A stretch of 64,000 nucleotides of DNA from DASRHK01 sp035650495. Its GTDB lineage: Bacteria; Pseudomonadota; Gammaproteobacteria; Nevskiales; Nevskiaceae. Numbering within the stretch: the stretch's first letter is position 1; every line of letters starts with the position of its first letter. Positions 7,583 through 16,501 of the stretch are shown here, piece after piece. Under the pieces are notes generated by a model, which saw only the letters and a program-made list of their open reading frames with translations, was not told the DNA's origin and did no database searches. The position numbers were made by a program, and so were the translations under genes. The stretch spans positions 1 through 64,000 of the forward strand of contig DASRHK010000119.1 of assembly GCA_035650495.1 (NCBI GenBank), in the 5' to 3' direction.

Positions 7583-7948
7583 ATGGCTGCGCACTCCCCC
7601 GGATTCCTCGCCCTGGTGAACGACGCGAAGTCGCGCATCAAGCAGGTTCATGCGCGCGAAATCCCGGCGATCCTGAAGGCGGACCCGAGGGCGAAGCTGA
7701 TCGACACGCGCGAGGAGAGCGAGTTCGCCGCCGGTCACGTCAAAGGTGCCGAGTGGATCGGCAAGGGCATCCTCGAGCGCGACATCGAGGGCAAGCATCC
7801 CGACAAGAGCGAGCCGCTCTATCTGTACTGCGGCGGCGGCTTCCGCTCGGCGCTGTCCGCCGACAATCTGCAGAAGATGGGCTACACCAACGTCTACTCG
7901 GTCGACGGCGGCTGGCGCGCGCTGAAGGAACTGCTGCCGACGAAATGA
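7583..7948 (+). CDS. Rhodanese-like domain protein
   Basis: The 121-residue single-domain protein has the rhodanese landmarks: KLIDTREESEFAAGHVKGAE and the active-site loop YLYCGGGFRSALSADNL with the catalytic Cys. Such proteins move sulfane sulfur, but the acceptor here is not known. There is no signal peptide, so it is probably cytoplasmic. It sits 34 bp upstream of an NAD(P)H-dependent FMN reductase in the same direction, and the two are likely co-transcribed. Confidence 0.92.
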   Translation: MAAHSPGFLALVNDAKSRIKQVHAREIPAILKADPRAKLIDTREESEFAAGHVKGAEWIGKGILERDIEGKHPDKSEPLYLYCGGGFRSALSADNLQKMGYTNVYSVDGGWRALKELLPTK

Positions 7949-7982
7949 CGTCTCAACCCTGCAGATCCACTCAGGAGTTGAG

Positions 7983-8561
7983 ATGGAAAAGATCCAGATC
8001 GGCATCGTCGTCGGCAGCCTCCGCAAGGATTCCTTCAACCGGCGATTCGCCAAGGCGCTCGAGAAGCTCGCTCCGCGCGAGTTCTCCTTCGAGCATCTGC
8101 GGATCGGCGATCTGCCGCTCTACAACCAGGACGACGACGCCAATCCGCACGCGGCGGTCCGGCGGCTGAAATCCGAAGTGAGCGCCTCGCAGGCGCTGCT
8201 CATCGTGACGCCCGAATACAATCGCTCGGTCCCTGGCGTATTGAAGAATGCGCTCGATCACGCCTCACGCCCGTACGGGCAGAACGCGTGGGCCGGCAAG
8301 CCCGCGGGCATCATCGGCGTGACCCAGGGCGCGACCGGCACTGCGCTCGCGCAGCAACACCTGCGCAACATCCTCGCGTATCTCGACGTGCCGACGCTCA
8401 ATCAGCCGGAAGCCTTCATCCGGTGGACGGACGAGCTGATCGACGCGTCCGGCAACATCGGCGAGGGCAGCCGCAAGTTCCTGCAGCAGTGGATGGATCG
8501 CTATGCGGCGTTCGTGCGCAGCCACGTGGCCGCGACGCGCGAAGAGACCGTGGAAGCCTGA
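7983..8561 (+). CDS. NADPH-dependent FMN reductase (ChrR/YieF-like flavoprotein)
   Basis: The protein has 192 residues with a flavodoxin-like fold: the N-terminal phosphate loop GSLRKDSFNRR near residue 11, the family motif TPEYNRSVPGVLKNALD, and a GVTQGATG loop. Relatives such as E. coli ChrR and YieF reduce quinones, chromate or FMN with NAD(P)H. A strong AGGAG site lies just upstream of the ATG. Its plus-strand partner is the rhodanese. It converges with the amidohydrolase gene, whose stop lies only 9 bp past its own. Role in redox protection is inference. Confidence 0.92.
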   Translation: MEKIQIGIVVGSLRKDSFNRRFAKALEKLAPREFSFEHLRIGDLPLYNQDDDANPHAAVRRLKSEVSASQALLIVTPEYNRSVPGVLKNALDHASRPYGQNAWAGKPAGIIGVTQGATGTALAQQHLRNILAYLDVPTLNQPEAFIRWTDELIDASGNIGEGSRKFLQQWMDRYAAFVRSHVAATREETVEA

Positions 8562-8569
8562 GGCGCGGC

Positions 8570-9796
8570 TTAAGCGCCCTTCACCAGCTTTCCATCGAGC
8601 ACGATGTGGCTGAGGTGCTTGCCGTTCGCGGCGAGCAGCTCGATGTTCTCCAGCGGATTGCCGTCGACGACGAGCAGATCGGCGAGCGCGCCCGCTTTCA
8701 CCACGCCGAGCTTGTCCTTCATCTGCAGGATCTCCGCGTTGATCGAGGTCGCGGAGCGAAGGATGTCGATCGGCTGCAGCACCTGGCGCCGGATCGTGAA
8801 CTCGATGCCCTGGCGCACGTGCTGGTAGCCGAGCAGATCGGTGCCGAAGCCCATCTTCACGCCCTCGCGCTTCATGATCTCCAGGCCCCGCACCGCCTGC
8901 TCGTGCACGCGCCTGAGCTTCTCCTGCGATTCGACCGGCATGCCCATCTCGGGGCCGTCGTCGGTGAGCGCCTGGATCACCGCCATCGTCGGCACGACGT
9001 AGGCGCCTTTCTTCGCGACGAAGCCGGCCGTCGGCGCGTCGATCAGCGTGCCGTGCTCGATCGAGCGCACGCCGTACTCGACCGACAAGCGGATTGCGTC
9101 GGGCGGATGACAGTGCGAGCACACATACGCGCCGCGGCGTGACGCTTCCTGCACGATCGCGCGGATTTCCGCTTCCGAGTACTGCGGCTTGTCGAGCGGA
9201 TCGGTCGGCGACATCACGCCGCCCGAGCCCATGATCTTGATGTGGCTGGCGCCCTTGCGCAGCTCTTCGCGCGACGCCTTGATGCACGCGTCGACGCCGT
9301 CGGCGATGTGCGCGAGGAAGTTGAGCTCCGCTCCGCACGTGCAGTAATCCGGCGCCTGATCCGGCGTGCGCATGTCGCCGTGGCCACCGGTCTGCGACAG
9401 GCACAGCCCGCCGTAGAAATAGCGCGGACCGGTGAGGAAGCCGTCGCGCAGCGCCATCGCCATGCCGCGATCGCCGCCGGCGACGTCGCGGATGGTGGTG
9501 AACCCGCACGAGAGGATGTGCGTCACGAACTTGTTCGCGTACTGCGCCCGATAGGTCATCGGCGGCTCGGGCGGCGTGAGCTTCAGCGACTCGATGTAGA
9601 TGTGCACGTGGTTGTCGATGAGGCCCGGCATCAGCGTCTTGCCGGCGCAGTCGATGCGCTGCGCGCCCTCCGCCCTGATCTTATCGCGCGAAACCTTGCG
9701 GATCTCGTTGCCCTCGACGAGCACCGACATGTTCTTCGCGAGCTTCGGGCTGTCGCCGTCGAAGACGTTCGCGTTCTCGAAGATGAGCTTCGCCAT
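8570..9796 (-). CDS. Prolidase/imidazolonepropionase-like metal-dependent amidohydrolase
   Basis: This 408-residue amidohydrolase has the binuclear metal set: HVH after PGLIDN, a Lys in HIKIMGSGGVM that may be carboxylated, His in YVCSHCHPP, His in SIEHGT and Asp in GFGTDLLGY. The HIKIMGSGG form is typical of the Xaa-Pro/Xaa-Arg dipeptidase branch (Sgx9260-like) rather than imidazolonepropionase proper. There is no signal peptide, so it acts in the cytoplasm. It is the last gene of the receptor-GGT operon, 2 bp after the preceding stop. The ATG at 9796 is used; the frame stays open to 11203 inside the GGT-like gene, which is an artefact. A role in splitting small N-substituted peptides is inference. 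Confidence 0.88.
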   Translation of the reverse strand: MAKLIFENANVFDGDSPKLAKNMSVLVEGNEIRKVSRDKIRAEGAQRIDCAGKTLMPGLIDNHVHIYIESLKLTPPEPPMTYRAQYANKFVTHILSCGFTTIRDVAGGDRGMAMALRDGFLTGPRYFYGGLCLSQTGGHGDMRTPDQAPDYCTCGAELNFLAHIADGVDACIKASREELRKGASHIKIMGSGGVMSPTDPLDKPQYSEAEIRAIVQEASRRGAYVCSHCHPPDAIRLSVEYGVRSIEHGTLIDAPTAGFVAKKGAYVVPTMAVIQALTDDGPEMGMPVESQEKLRRVHEQAVRGLEIMKREGVKMGFGTDLLGYQHVRQGIEFTIRRQVLQPIDILRSATSINAEILQMKDKLGVVKAGALADLLVVDGNPLENIELLAANGKHLSHIVLDGKLVKGA

Positions 9797-9798
9797 GT

Positions 9799-11532
9799 TC
9801 AGTACGCCACCGCCGCGCTGTTGTTGCGATTGTGCGAGCCCGCCTCGAGCTTGCCGCTCTTCGGATCGCGCGAGATCGCGACCCATTTGCCCTCGCCGCC
9901 GAGACGCGCTTCCTCGAGCGGAACCTCCTCCCACTTGAAGCCGGTATCGTCGAGCACCCTGTGGTCGAAGCGCTTCTCCGGCACGGCGAGCGTCACTTCC
10001 ATCGTCTTCAAGTCGTACTTCGGCATGTAGAAATCCGGCGCGTCGATCGCCTCGACGACGCCCATGCCGAACTTCATCACGCTGAACAGGCAGGCGAACG
10101 AGCGGTGATGGAGGCCGGCGCCCATCGACGCGAACGCGAGCAGCGGCTTGCCGTCCTTGAACAGGATGCCCTGCTCCGTCGGCGCGGGCAGGCGCTCGCC
10201 GGGCTTCACGCGCGCGATCTGCGCCTGCTGGTACGACGCCGCGTCGGCGATCGAGATGCCGTCGACGAAGATCGCGGTCTTGCCCCAGTTCACGCAGTTG
10301 ATCGAGTGCGTGATCGCGCACATGTTGCCGGCGGCGTCGACGGCGACGACGTCGTCGGAATGCTGGATGCCGCGCGGCTTGAAGCGCGCCATCTTCACGC
10401 CGGCTTCCATGCGCTTCCACAGCTCTTCGGCGTGCGATTTCTTCAGGCGCCCGTCGAACGAGAAGTCGAGTCCCGCGTACATCTGGCCGAGCAGCGCGTC
10501 CGGCAGGAACGCCACCCCGAACTGCTGGGTGATCTCGGAAGCCTTGCGCAGCGACTTGCCCGACTTCCACCACGGACCGTCGGCGGCGAGGTTCGCGACT
10601 TCGGCGAGGTTGAGCGCCTCGACGAGATTCGCGGTGCCGAGATTCGGCGCCTGGCTCATGTGCAGCGCATAGCCGTTCGCGAGCTCGCACACGGCGGGAT
10701 CGCTCCACAGCACCTCGTACGCGGCGAGGTCCTCCATCGTCATCTTGCCGCCGTCGGCCTTCAGCGCAGCGATCAGCTTCTCCCCCCACGCGCCTTTGTA
10801 CATGTGATCGGCGTTGCCGTCGGCTGCGATCTTGCGCAGCGTCCTCGCGAGCTCGGGCTGCTTGAAGAGATCGCCCTCCTGATAGAACGAGCCGTCCTTC
10901 TTCGTGAAGACTGCCTTGGTCGCCGGCAGGCGCGACAGATCGTCCTTGCGCATGTCGATCGCCTGCGCGACGAGCGGATTGACCGGCATGCCGTTCTCGG
11001 CGACGTAGATCGCCGGCTCGAACAGAGCGGCGAACGGCAGCTTGCCGAAGCGCTTGTGCGCGGCTTCGACGCCTTTCATGAAGCCGCCGACCAGCGCGGT
11101 GCGCCCGCTCGGCGCGCCGGAGCCCTTCAAAGCCTCGAGCGAGCCGAACGCGATGCTGCCGGGAATGGTCATCGGCTCGGTCTCGCCCTTCACCGTGTTC
11201 CATTCGCCGTTCATGGTCACGACCTTGTTGGTCGCGGCGTCGTAGCAGACCATCGACATGATGCCGAAGAAGCTGATCGGCGCGCCCGCGGTCAGCACGA
11301 CTTGCGCGAGCGCCGCGGTGAGCGCGGCGTCGACGGCGCTGCCGCCCTGCTTCAGCGCTTCGAGTCCCGCACGCGCGGCGAGTCCGTTGTAAGCGACGGT
11401 CACAGCGCCCTTGCTGCCGGTTGCCTCGCCGGCCTTGGTGCGATCGACGCTCTGCGCTGCCATGAGCTGCTCGTACTCGCCCGTCGGCCAGTTCACCGGG
11501 GACAAGTTCACTACGGTCGTCTCGCGATTCAT
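9799..11532 (-). CDS. Gamma-glutamyltransferase-like protein 1 (cytoplasmic type)
   Basis: The 577-residue protein has GGT landmarks: the N-terminal GGSAVDAALTAALAQV, PSGRTALVGGFMKGVEAAH, RTLRKIAADGNADHMYKGAW and the C-terminal small-subunit motif VDAAGNMCAITHSIN. Aligned without gaps on the VxVDxxGN core, the catalytic Thr of E. coli GGT falls on Ser392 (QHSDDVVAVD). It has no signal peptide, although classical bacterial GGTs are exported. GGT-family proteins cleave gamma-glutamyl or other acyl amides after self-cleavage; the substrate here is unknown. It lies between the M32 carboxypeptidase and the amidohydrolase, with 10-bp and 2-bp gaps. Confidence 0.88.
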   Translation of the reverse strand: MNRETTVVNLSPVNWPTGEYEQLMAAQSVDRTKAGEATGSKGAVTVAYNGLAARAGLEALKQGGSAVDAALTAALAQVVLTAGAPISFFGIMSMVCYDAATNKVVTMNGEWNTVKGETEPMTIPGSIAFGSLEALKGSGAPSGRTALVGGFMKGVEAAHKRFGKLPFAALFEPAIYVAENGMPVNPLVAQAIDMRKDDLSRLPATKAVFTKKDGSFYQEGDLFKQPELARTLRKIAADGNADHMYKGAWGEKLIAALKADGGKMTMEDLAAYEVLWSDPAVCELANGYALHMSQAPNLGTANLVEALNLAEVANLAADGPWWKSGKSLRKASEITQQFGVAFLPDALLGQMYAGLDFSFDGRLKKSHAEELWKRMEAGVKMARFKPRGIQHSDDVVAVDAAGNMCAITHSINCVNWGKTAIFVDGISIADAASYQQAQIARVKPGERLPAPTEQGILFKDGKPLLAFASMGAGLHHRSFACLFSVMKFGMGVVEAIDAPDFYMPKYDLKTMEVTLAVPEKRFDHRVLDDTGFKWEEVPLEEARLGGEGKWVAISRDPKSGKLEAGSHNRNNSAAVAY

Positions 11533-11542
11533 CGGATTCCCC

Positions 11543-13036
11543 TCAGGGATTGAGATAGCGCTGCTTGAGATGCCTCAGCAGCGCGTCGGCCGAGAGCGTG
11601 CTGCCCGTCGCGCCGGTCATGATCTGATCGAGCGACTCGCTCGACGCCTTCTGGTGCACGTTGGCCTTCGCCCACGCGAAGTACGCAGCGAAGTCGCCCT
11701 TGCCGATCGAGGGCAGGATGCTCGCGTCCTGCTTCGTCGCCGCCTCGAACAATTGCGCCGCCGCCGCCGCGCCGAGCGCGTAGTTCGGGAAGTAGCCGAA
11801 CATGCCGAAGGTCCAGTGCACGTCCTGCATGCAGCCGGCGGCATCGTCGGGCGGCACGACGCCGATCAGCTTCTTCATCGTTTCATTCCACGCCCCCGGC
11901 AGATCCTTCACCGCGAGACTGCCGTCGAGAAGCTTGCGCTCGATCTGATAGCGCAAGATCACGTGCAGCGGATAGACGACCTCGTCGGCTTCGACGCGGA
12001 TGAAGTTGCGCTGGATGCGCTGGTAGTGCATGCGCACGTTGTCGAACGCGTACGCCGGATCATCCGGGCCGAATTTCGCCGCGAGCATCGGCGCGACGAA
12101 GCCGATGAACTCGAGCGAGCGGCACGCCATCATCTCGAGCATCAGCGACTGGCTTTCGTGCAGCGTCGCGCCGCGCGCGACGCCGACCGGCTGATAGCTC
12201 CACTCGCGCGGCAGGTTGAACTCGTACTGCGAGTGCCCGGTCTCGTGCAGCGTCGCGAGCAAGCCCCAGCGCAGATCGTCTTCCTTGTAGCGCGTGGTGA
12301 TGCGCACGTCGCCCGGCACGCCGGGCATCGCGAACGGATGCGGCGTCACGTCGAGCCGCCCGTGATTGAAGTCGTAGCCGATCTGCTTCATCAACGCTTC
12401 GCACAGCGCCTGCTGCGCCTTGGGGTCGTGATCCTTGCGCCACGGCAGGACCTTCCACGACGACTGCTTCGCGAGCACTTCGTCGAGGATTCCGGGCAGC
12501 GCCTTGCCGAGCTGATCGAACACGCGGTCGACGATCGCGCAGGTCACGCCCGGATCGTTCTCGTCGATCAGGGCGTCGTACGGGCTCACGCCCAGCGCCC
12601 TCGATTTGTGCTCGCCGATCTCGCGCATGATCTGCACCATCTCCGCGAGACCCGGCGCGAACAGCGCGAAATTCTTCTCGGCGCGCGCTTTCTGCCACGT
12701 CTGATTCAGGACCGCGCTGTGGCGCGCCTTGCGCGTGAGGAGCGCGACCGGCACCGACGTCGCATGCCGGTAGTGACGCCGCATCTCGACGACGTTCGCG
12801 CGCTGCCACGCCGACAAGCCGTTGGCCTTCTCCGCCTGCAGCAGCCATTCGCCGATGCGCGGATCGACTGCCTTCTCCGTCGCGACCTGCACCAGCGCGC
12901 CCGCGATCTCGCCGTGCGCCGGCGCCGAGCCGGGACGCATCACCACGTTGCGATCCCAGAACAGCAGATTGCCCGCACCCCCGAGCTTGCCGATCAGCGC
13001 GTAATGCCGCTCGAGCTCGGCGTAGGCAGGATTCAT
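11543..13036 (-). CDS. M32-family (Taq-type) metallocarboxypeptidase
   Basis: The protein has 497 residues, the usual length for this family. The zinc motif is HETGH (LLATLHETGHSQYEF), followed by the third ligand Glu in LHESQSLMLE. Other M32 blocks are LLFWDRNVVMRPGS and RIQRNFIRVEADEVVYPLHV. M32 enzymes remove C-terminal residues from peptides, cytoplasmically, with a preference against Pro in known members. The ATG at 13036 overlaps the GGT-like 2 stop (ATGA), so it belongs to the receptor-GGT operon. Its presence argues that the imported compound is, or becomes, a peptide. Confidence 0.93.
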   Translation of the reverse strand: MNPAYAELERHYALIGKLGGAGNLLFWDRNVVMRPGSAPAHGEIAGALVQVATEKAVDPRIGEWLLQAEKANGLSAWQRANVVEMRRHYRHATSVPVALLTRKARHSAVLNQTWQKARAEKNFALFAPGLAEMVQIMREIGEHKSRALGVSPYDALIDENDPGVTCAIVDRVFDQLGKALPGILDEVLAKQSSWKVLPWRKDHDPKAQQALCEALMKQIGYDFNHGRLDVTPHPFAMPGVPGDVRITTRYKEDDLRWGLLATLHETGHSQYEFNLPREWSYQPVGVARGATLHESQSLMLEMMACRSLEFIGFVAPMLAAKFGPDDPAYAFDNVRMHYQRIQRNFIRVEADEVVYPLHVILRYQIERKLLDGSLAVKDLPGAWNETMKKLIGVVPPDDAAGCMQDVHWTFGMFGYFPNYALGAAAAAQLFEAATKQDASILPSIGKGDFAAYFAWAKANVHQKASSESLDQIMTGATGSTLSADALLRHLKQRYLNP

Positions 13037-14736
13037 CGGATGCCGTCCGCGACCGCGCAACGCCGCGGATCGGCGATCGCGGTGTAAGTCTTGCCGTTGT
13101 CCTCCCGCGCGATCACGGAGAACGAGCCCATGTGATAGTCGTAGCCGGGCGTGACGGTCACTTTCACGCCGAGCTTGTAGAGGTTCTCCAGCACGCCGGG
13201 CTTCAGGCGATCCTCGACCGTGATCGCGCGGCCGTCGGTCATCGGCAGCATGCGCGGCGCATCGACGGCGTCGTACGGCTTCATCTTGAAGTCGAGCGCG
13301 TAAGTGAGCACTTGCGGCACCGTGCAATGCACGTTGCCGGGCGAGCCCGCGGACAACACCGGCTTGCCTTTCTTCAGCACGAGCGTGTTGCCGATGATGC
13401 AGCGCGCCTTGGCGCCCTTCACCAGCGTCGTGTCCATCGGCGATTGCAGGGCGCCGAACGTCGCGTGACTGCCGACCATCGGGATGCCGCCGATGACCAT
13501 GCCCGGGATGCCCGAGCCTTGTAGCGTGTCCATCATCTGCACCCAGTTGCCGTCGGAGTCGACGACCGCGATCTCGCAAGAGCCGCTCGGCTGCTTGCCG
13601 AACGAGTCGGCCCGACGCGGCTTGCCGCCGTTCGAGAACAGCGACATGACGTCGCCGATCGAGCCGCCGGGCATCTCGCCGGTGAGCTTCACGTGCTGCG
13701 TGAGATCGACCTTCGGCCGCGACGTGCGGATCATCTTGGCGAGATGCGCGTGATAGTCGTCGTCGAGCAGCTCGTCGCGCGGCACGCCGTAGATGGTGTC
13801 GTCCTGAACGTATTCCCAATGGCGCTGGCCCTGGCGCAGCGCGTGACCCATCGCCCACCAGTGCTCGGCGGAGCCGGGCTTCATGCTGCGGATGCCGAGG
13901 TGCTTGAGGATGCCGAGCACGATGGCGATGAAGATGCCCTGCGCCTGCGGCGGCCCGAGGCTCACCACTTCGTACTCGTGATGCTTGTAGCGGATCGGCT
14001 CCACCCAGCGCGGCGGCGTCTCTGTCATGTGCCTCCCCGTGATCTTCCAGCCCATCTCGTTCGCCTTATTCACGAACGCTTTCGCCCAGCCGCCGGTGAT
14101 CATGTAGTCCGGGCCGTGCTTCGCCACGTTGCGCAGCGTGTCGGCCATGCCCGGCGGCACGAATACTTCGCCGACGTTCGGGAAGTAGCCCTTCGGCTGA
14201 TAGAAGTCGCGGCCTTCGGGGAAATAGGTGATGAACTTCTCGCCGAAGATGTTCACGCCGTACTCGAAGGTCGACACCATGTGTCCGCGCTCCGCCCACG
14301 CGACGGCGTCCTCGCACAGCTCCGACCATTTCTTCGTGCCGAACTTGCGATGGATCTCCTTCAGTCCCGGCATGAAGCCCGGAATGATCGCGGACGGCGG
14401 CATCGCTGCGTACGGGCCCGTGCCCGGCGGCACCGGACGGAACGGCGGCAAGCCCGATGGATGTCCGCCGAGGCTGTCGAGCTGATGGATCTTGCCGGTC
14501 TTGGCTTCGTAATAGAGGAACGTCACCAGGCCGGCGTGATTGGTCATGAACGGCTCGACCGCCGCCTGCACCAGCGCGCCGGCGATCGCGGCGTCGGCGG
14601 CTTTGCCGCCGTTGCGCAAGACCTTCACCATCGTCTCGGTGACGATCGCGGAGTCGGTCGTCACCGCGGCGCGCAGATTCTCGACGGGCTCCTTGGGGCC
14701 GGGATTGACGATGTAGCGGTTCAGGTCCTGATGCAT
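13033..14736 (-). CDS. Gamma-glutamyltransferase-like protein 2 (cytoplasmic type)
   Basis: The 567-residue protein shows GGT landmarks: RNGGKAADAAIAGALVQAAV, PSAIIPGFMPGLKEIHRKFG, and the small-subunit block GSCEIAVVDSDGNWVQMMDT followed by LSAGSPGNVHCTVPQVL. Gapless alignment on VVDxDGN places Ser386 at the position of the catalytic Thr of E. coli GGT. There is no signal peptide. A strong GAGGG ribosome-binding site precedes the ATG at 14736, 10 bp after the next upstream stop. Compared with paralogues 1 and 3 it is the most divergent, so the three probably act on different substrates or different bonds of one compound. Confidence 0.87.
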   Translation of the reverse strand: MHQDLNRYIVNPGPKEPVENLRAAVTTDSAIVTETMVKVLRNGGKAADAAIAGALVQAAVEPFMTNHAGLVTFLYYEAKTGKIHQLDSLGGHPSGLPPFRPVPPGTGPYAAMPPSAIIPGFMPGLKEIHRKFGTKKWSELCEDAVAWAERGHMVSTFEYGVNIFGEKFITYFPEGRDFYQPKGYFPNVGEVFVPPGMADTLRNVAKHGPDYMITGGWAKAFVNKANEMGWKITGRHMTETPPRWVEPIRYKHHEYEVVSLGPPQAQGIFIAIVLGILKHLGIRSMKPGSAEHWWAMGHALRQGQRHWEYVQDDTIYGVPRDELLDDDYHAHLAKMIRTSRPKVDLTQHVKLTGEMPGGSIGDVMSLFSNGGKPRRADSFGKQPSGSCEIAVVDSDGNWVQMMDTLQGSGIPGMVIGGIPMVGSHATFGALQSPMDTTLVKGAKARCIIGNTLVLKKGKPVLSAGSPGNVHCTVPQVLTYALDFKMKPYDAVDAPRMLPMTDGRAITVEDRLKPGVLENLYKLGVKVTVTPGYDYHMGSFSVIAREDNGKTYTAIADPRRCAVADGIR

Positions 14737-14746
14737 GAGCTTTCCC

Positions 14747-16501
14747 TCAACAAGGTTGTACGAGTCCCGACGCGCCGGGCGTGCGCGCACCCCGGAGCGT
14801 GCCGGTTTGCGGATCGCGCGAGATCGCGCCCCAGTATCCACGCGAGATCGCGCGATCTTCGACCGGCATCGCGACGAGCTTCGCGCCCTTCGCCCGGGCG
14901 CCTGCGATGACTTCCGCGGCAAAGCCGTTTTCGATGCAGAGCGGCAGCGCCTGTGCGAAGCGCAAGCCGAGATCGCGCGGATCGCCTTGCTCGCGCTGCA
15001 AACGCGCGACGATCTCCGCCAGCGAAAGCGCGAGGTCCTTCGCGCCCCCTTTGCTGTCGGCCGAGCCCGACGTCACCGAGTCGCCGCTGCGCATGTCACT
15101 GCCGTGCAGGCGCGGCAGATCGGCCGCTTCGGGCAGCGAATAGCCGAGGCCGAGCATCGCGTGGACGAGTTGCAAGGTCGTCGACACGAGCCCGATGCCG
15201 ATCGACGAGAACGCGAGCACGGGCTCGCCGTCCTTGAAGGCGATGCTGGGATTCATCGGGTTCGGCAGATAAGAGCCTGGCTTCACCAGCGCGAGCTGTT
15301 GCTGCTGGAAGCACGCAGAGTCCGGAATCGGAATGCCGCCGACCGTGATGCAGGTCGTGCCCCACATCGGCGTGTTGATCGAATGGCACATCGCGACGGC
15401 CATGCCGCCAGCGTCGACCACGACGACGTAGTCGGAATGCGATCCGTCGACGATCTTGCTCGGACGATCGGCGGCGCCCCTGGCCCTCATCGCGCGCGCG
15501 AAGCGCTCGATGTGCTCGTCGCCGACGCGCTGCTCCGGCGGAATCCACGTATTGCCCGAGGTCTGCAGGAGAACCTGGACGAGCCAGTACAACGCTTCGG
15601 GGCTGCGGGTCGGGTCGCCGACCTCGAGCCGCTCCAGCAGCTTCAATCCTTCGAGCAATGCGGCGCCGCCAAAATCGGGCGCCGCGACGGTGTGCAGCTC
15701 ATGGCCGAACACGTTGCCGCGGAGCGGACGGCTCCAGATCGGCGCATAGGTTGCGAGATCGTCCCGCGTGACCTTGCCGCCGTCCGCGCAGACCTGCGCC
15801 GCGAACGCTTCCGCCCACTCGCCCTTGTAGACGTGATCGGGGCCGAGCTCCGCGAGCTTGCGCAACGTGCGGGCAAGTGCGGGCTGCCTGAACCAGCCGC
15901 CGGCTTTCCAGGGATCATCGCCCTCTGGAAAGAAGAACTCGCGCGTTTCCTTCACGCGTCCGAGCTGCGCGCGGCGGAGCGTCATGCCACCGAGCAGGAT
16001 GTCGCCGACCGGGATGCCGTTCTCGGCGAGCCACATCGCGGGTGCGAGGACGTCCGCCCACGACAATTTCCCGAAGCGCTCATGCGCGGCGAACACCGCC
16101 GCGAAGAATCCGGGGACGAGCGCGGTGCGTCCCGACGGCGTCGGCGCCGTCGGGATCGTCGTCGCGTCAGTCTCGTTGGCAAACGTGCGATAAGGTCCGT
16201 TGATCGAATGCGTCTGCCGCGTGGCCGGATCGTAGACGACCATCGTCGCGATGCCGGCGAAGCTCACCCAGCAGCCCGCCGCGAGCGTGACCTGCGTCGT
16301 CGCGACGACGATCGCGGCATCGACGGCGTTGCCGCCGGCTTCGATCGCCTTCCTGCCGGCGTACTGCGCGAACGGCCCGGTCGACCCGACCACCATCGAA
16401 CCGGACGACTCGCCCTTCTGCACCGAAATGTCCACGCCCGTGCGCGTGCGCTCGAGAAGCTGCGCAACCTCATCCTGCGGCCAGTGCGACGGATCCATCA
16501 T
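14747..16501 (-). CDS. Gamma-glutamyltransferase-like protein 3 (cytoplasmic type)
   Basis: The 584-residue protein has the GGT-type N-terminal block EAGGNAVDAAIVVATTQVTL, PSGRTALVPGFFAAVFAAHE, RTLRKLAELGPDHVYKGEW, and the small-subunit block DYVVVVDAGGMAVAMCHSIN. Gapless alignment puts Ser356 (GSHSDYV) at the catalytic Thr position of E. coli GGT. Paralogue 1 is clearly its closest relative in the window (shared HSD-VDxxG-HSIN). There is no signal peptide. Tandem ATGs at 16501 and 16498 are both possible starts; the first shares its A with the receptor stop (TGATG), pointing to coupled translation right after the receptor gene. Confidence 0.88.
   Translation of the reverse strand: MMDPSHWPQDEVAQLLERTRTGVDISVQKGESSGSMVVGSTGPFAQYAGRKAIEAGGNAVDAAIVVATTQVTLAAGCWVSFAGIATMVVYDPATRQTHSINGPYRTFANETDATTIPTAPTPSGRTALVPGFFAAVFAAHERFGKLSWADVLAPAMWLAENGIPVGDILLGGMTLRRAQLGRVKETREFFFPEGDDPWKAGGWFRQPALARTLRKLAELGPDHVYKGEWAEAFAAQVCADGGKVTRDDLATYAPIWSRPLRGNVFGHELHTVAAPDFGGAALLEGLKLLERLEVGDPTRSPEALYWLVQVLLQTSGNTWIPPEQRVGDEHIERFARAMRARGAADRPSKIVDGSHSDYVVVVDAGGMAVAMCHSINTPMWGTTCITVGGIPIPDSACFQQQQLALVKPGSYLPNPMNPSIAFKDGEPVLAFSSIGIGLVSTTLQLVHAMLGLGYSLPEAADLPRLHGSDMRSGDSVTSGSADSKGGAKDLALSLAEIVARLQREQGDPRDLGLRFAQALPLCIENGFAAEVIAGARAKGAKLVAMPVEDRAISRGYWGAISRDPQTGTLRGARTPGASGLVQPC

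Noticed and set aside
8570..11203. A very long minus-strand open frame joining the amidohydrolase to sequence upstream
   Set aside because: The upper part lies in another frame of the GGT-like gene and has no protein-like composition; the amidohydrolase has a good ATG at 9796.
9832..11553. A 573-codon plus-strand open frame antisense to GGT-like protein 1
   Set aside because: Same reason: Arg/His-rich shadow of a real gene.
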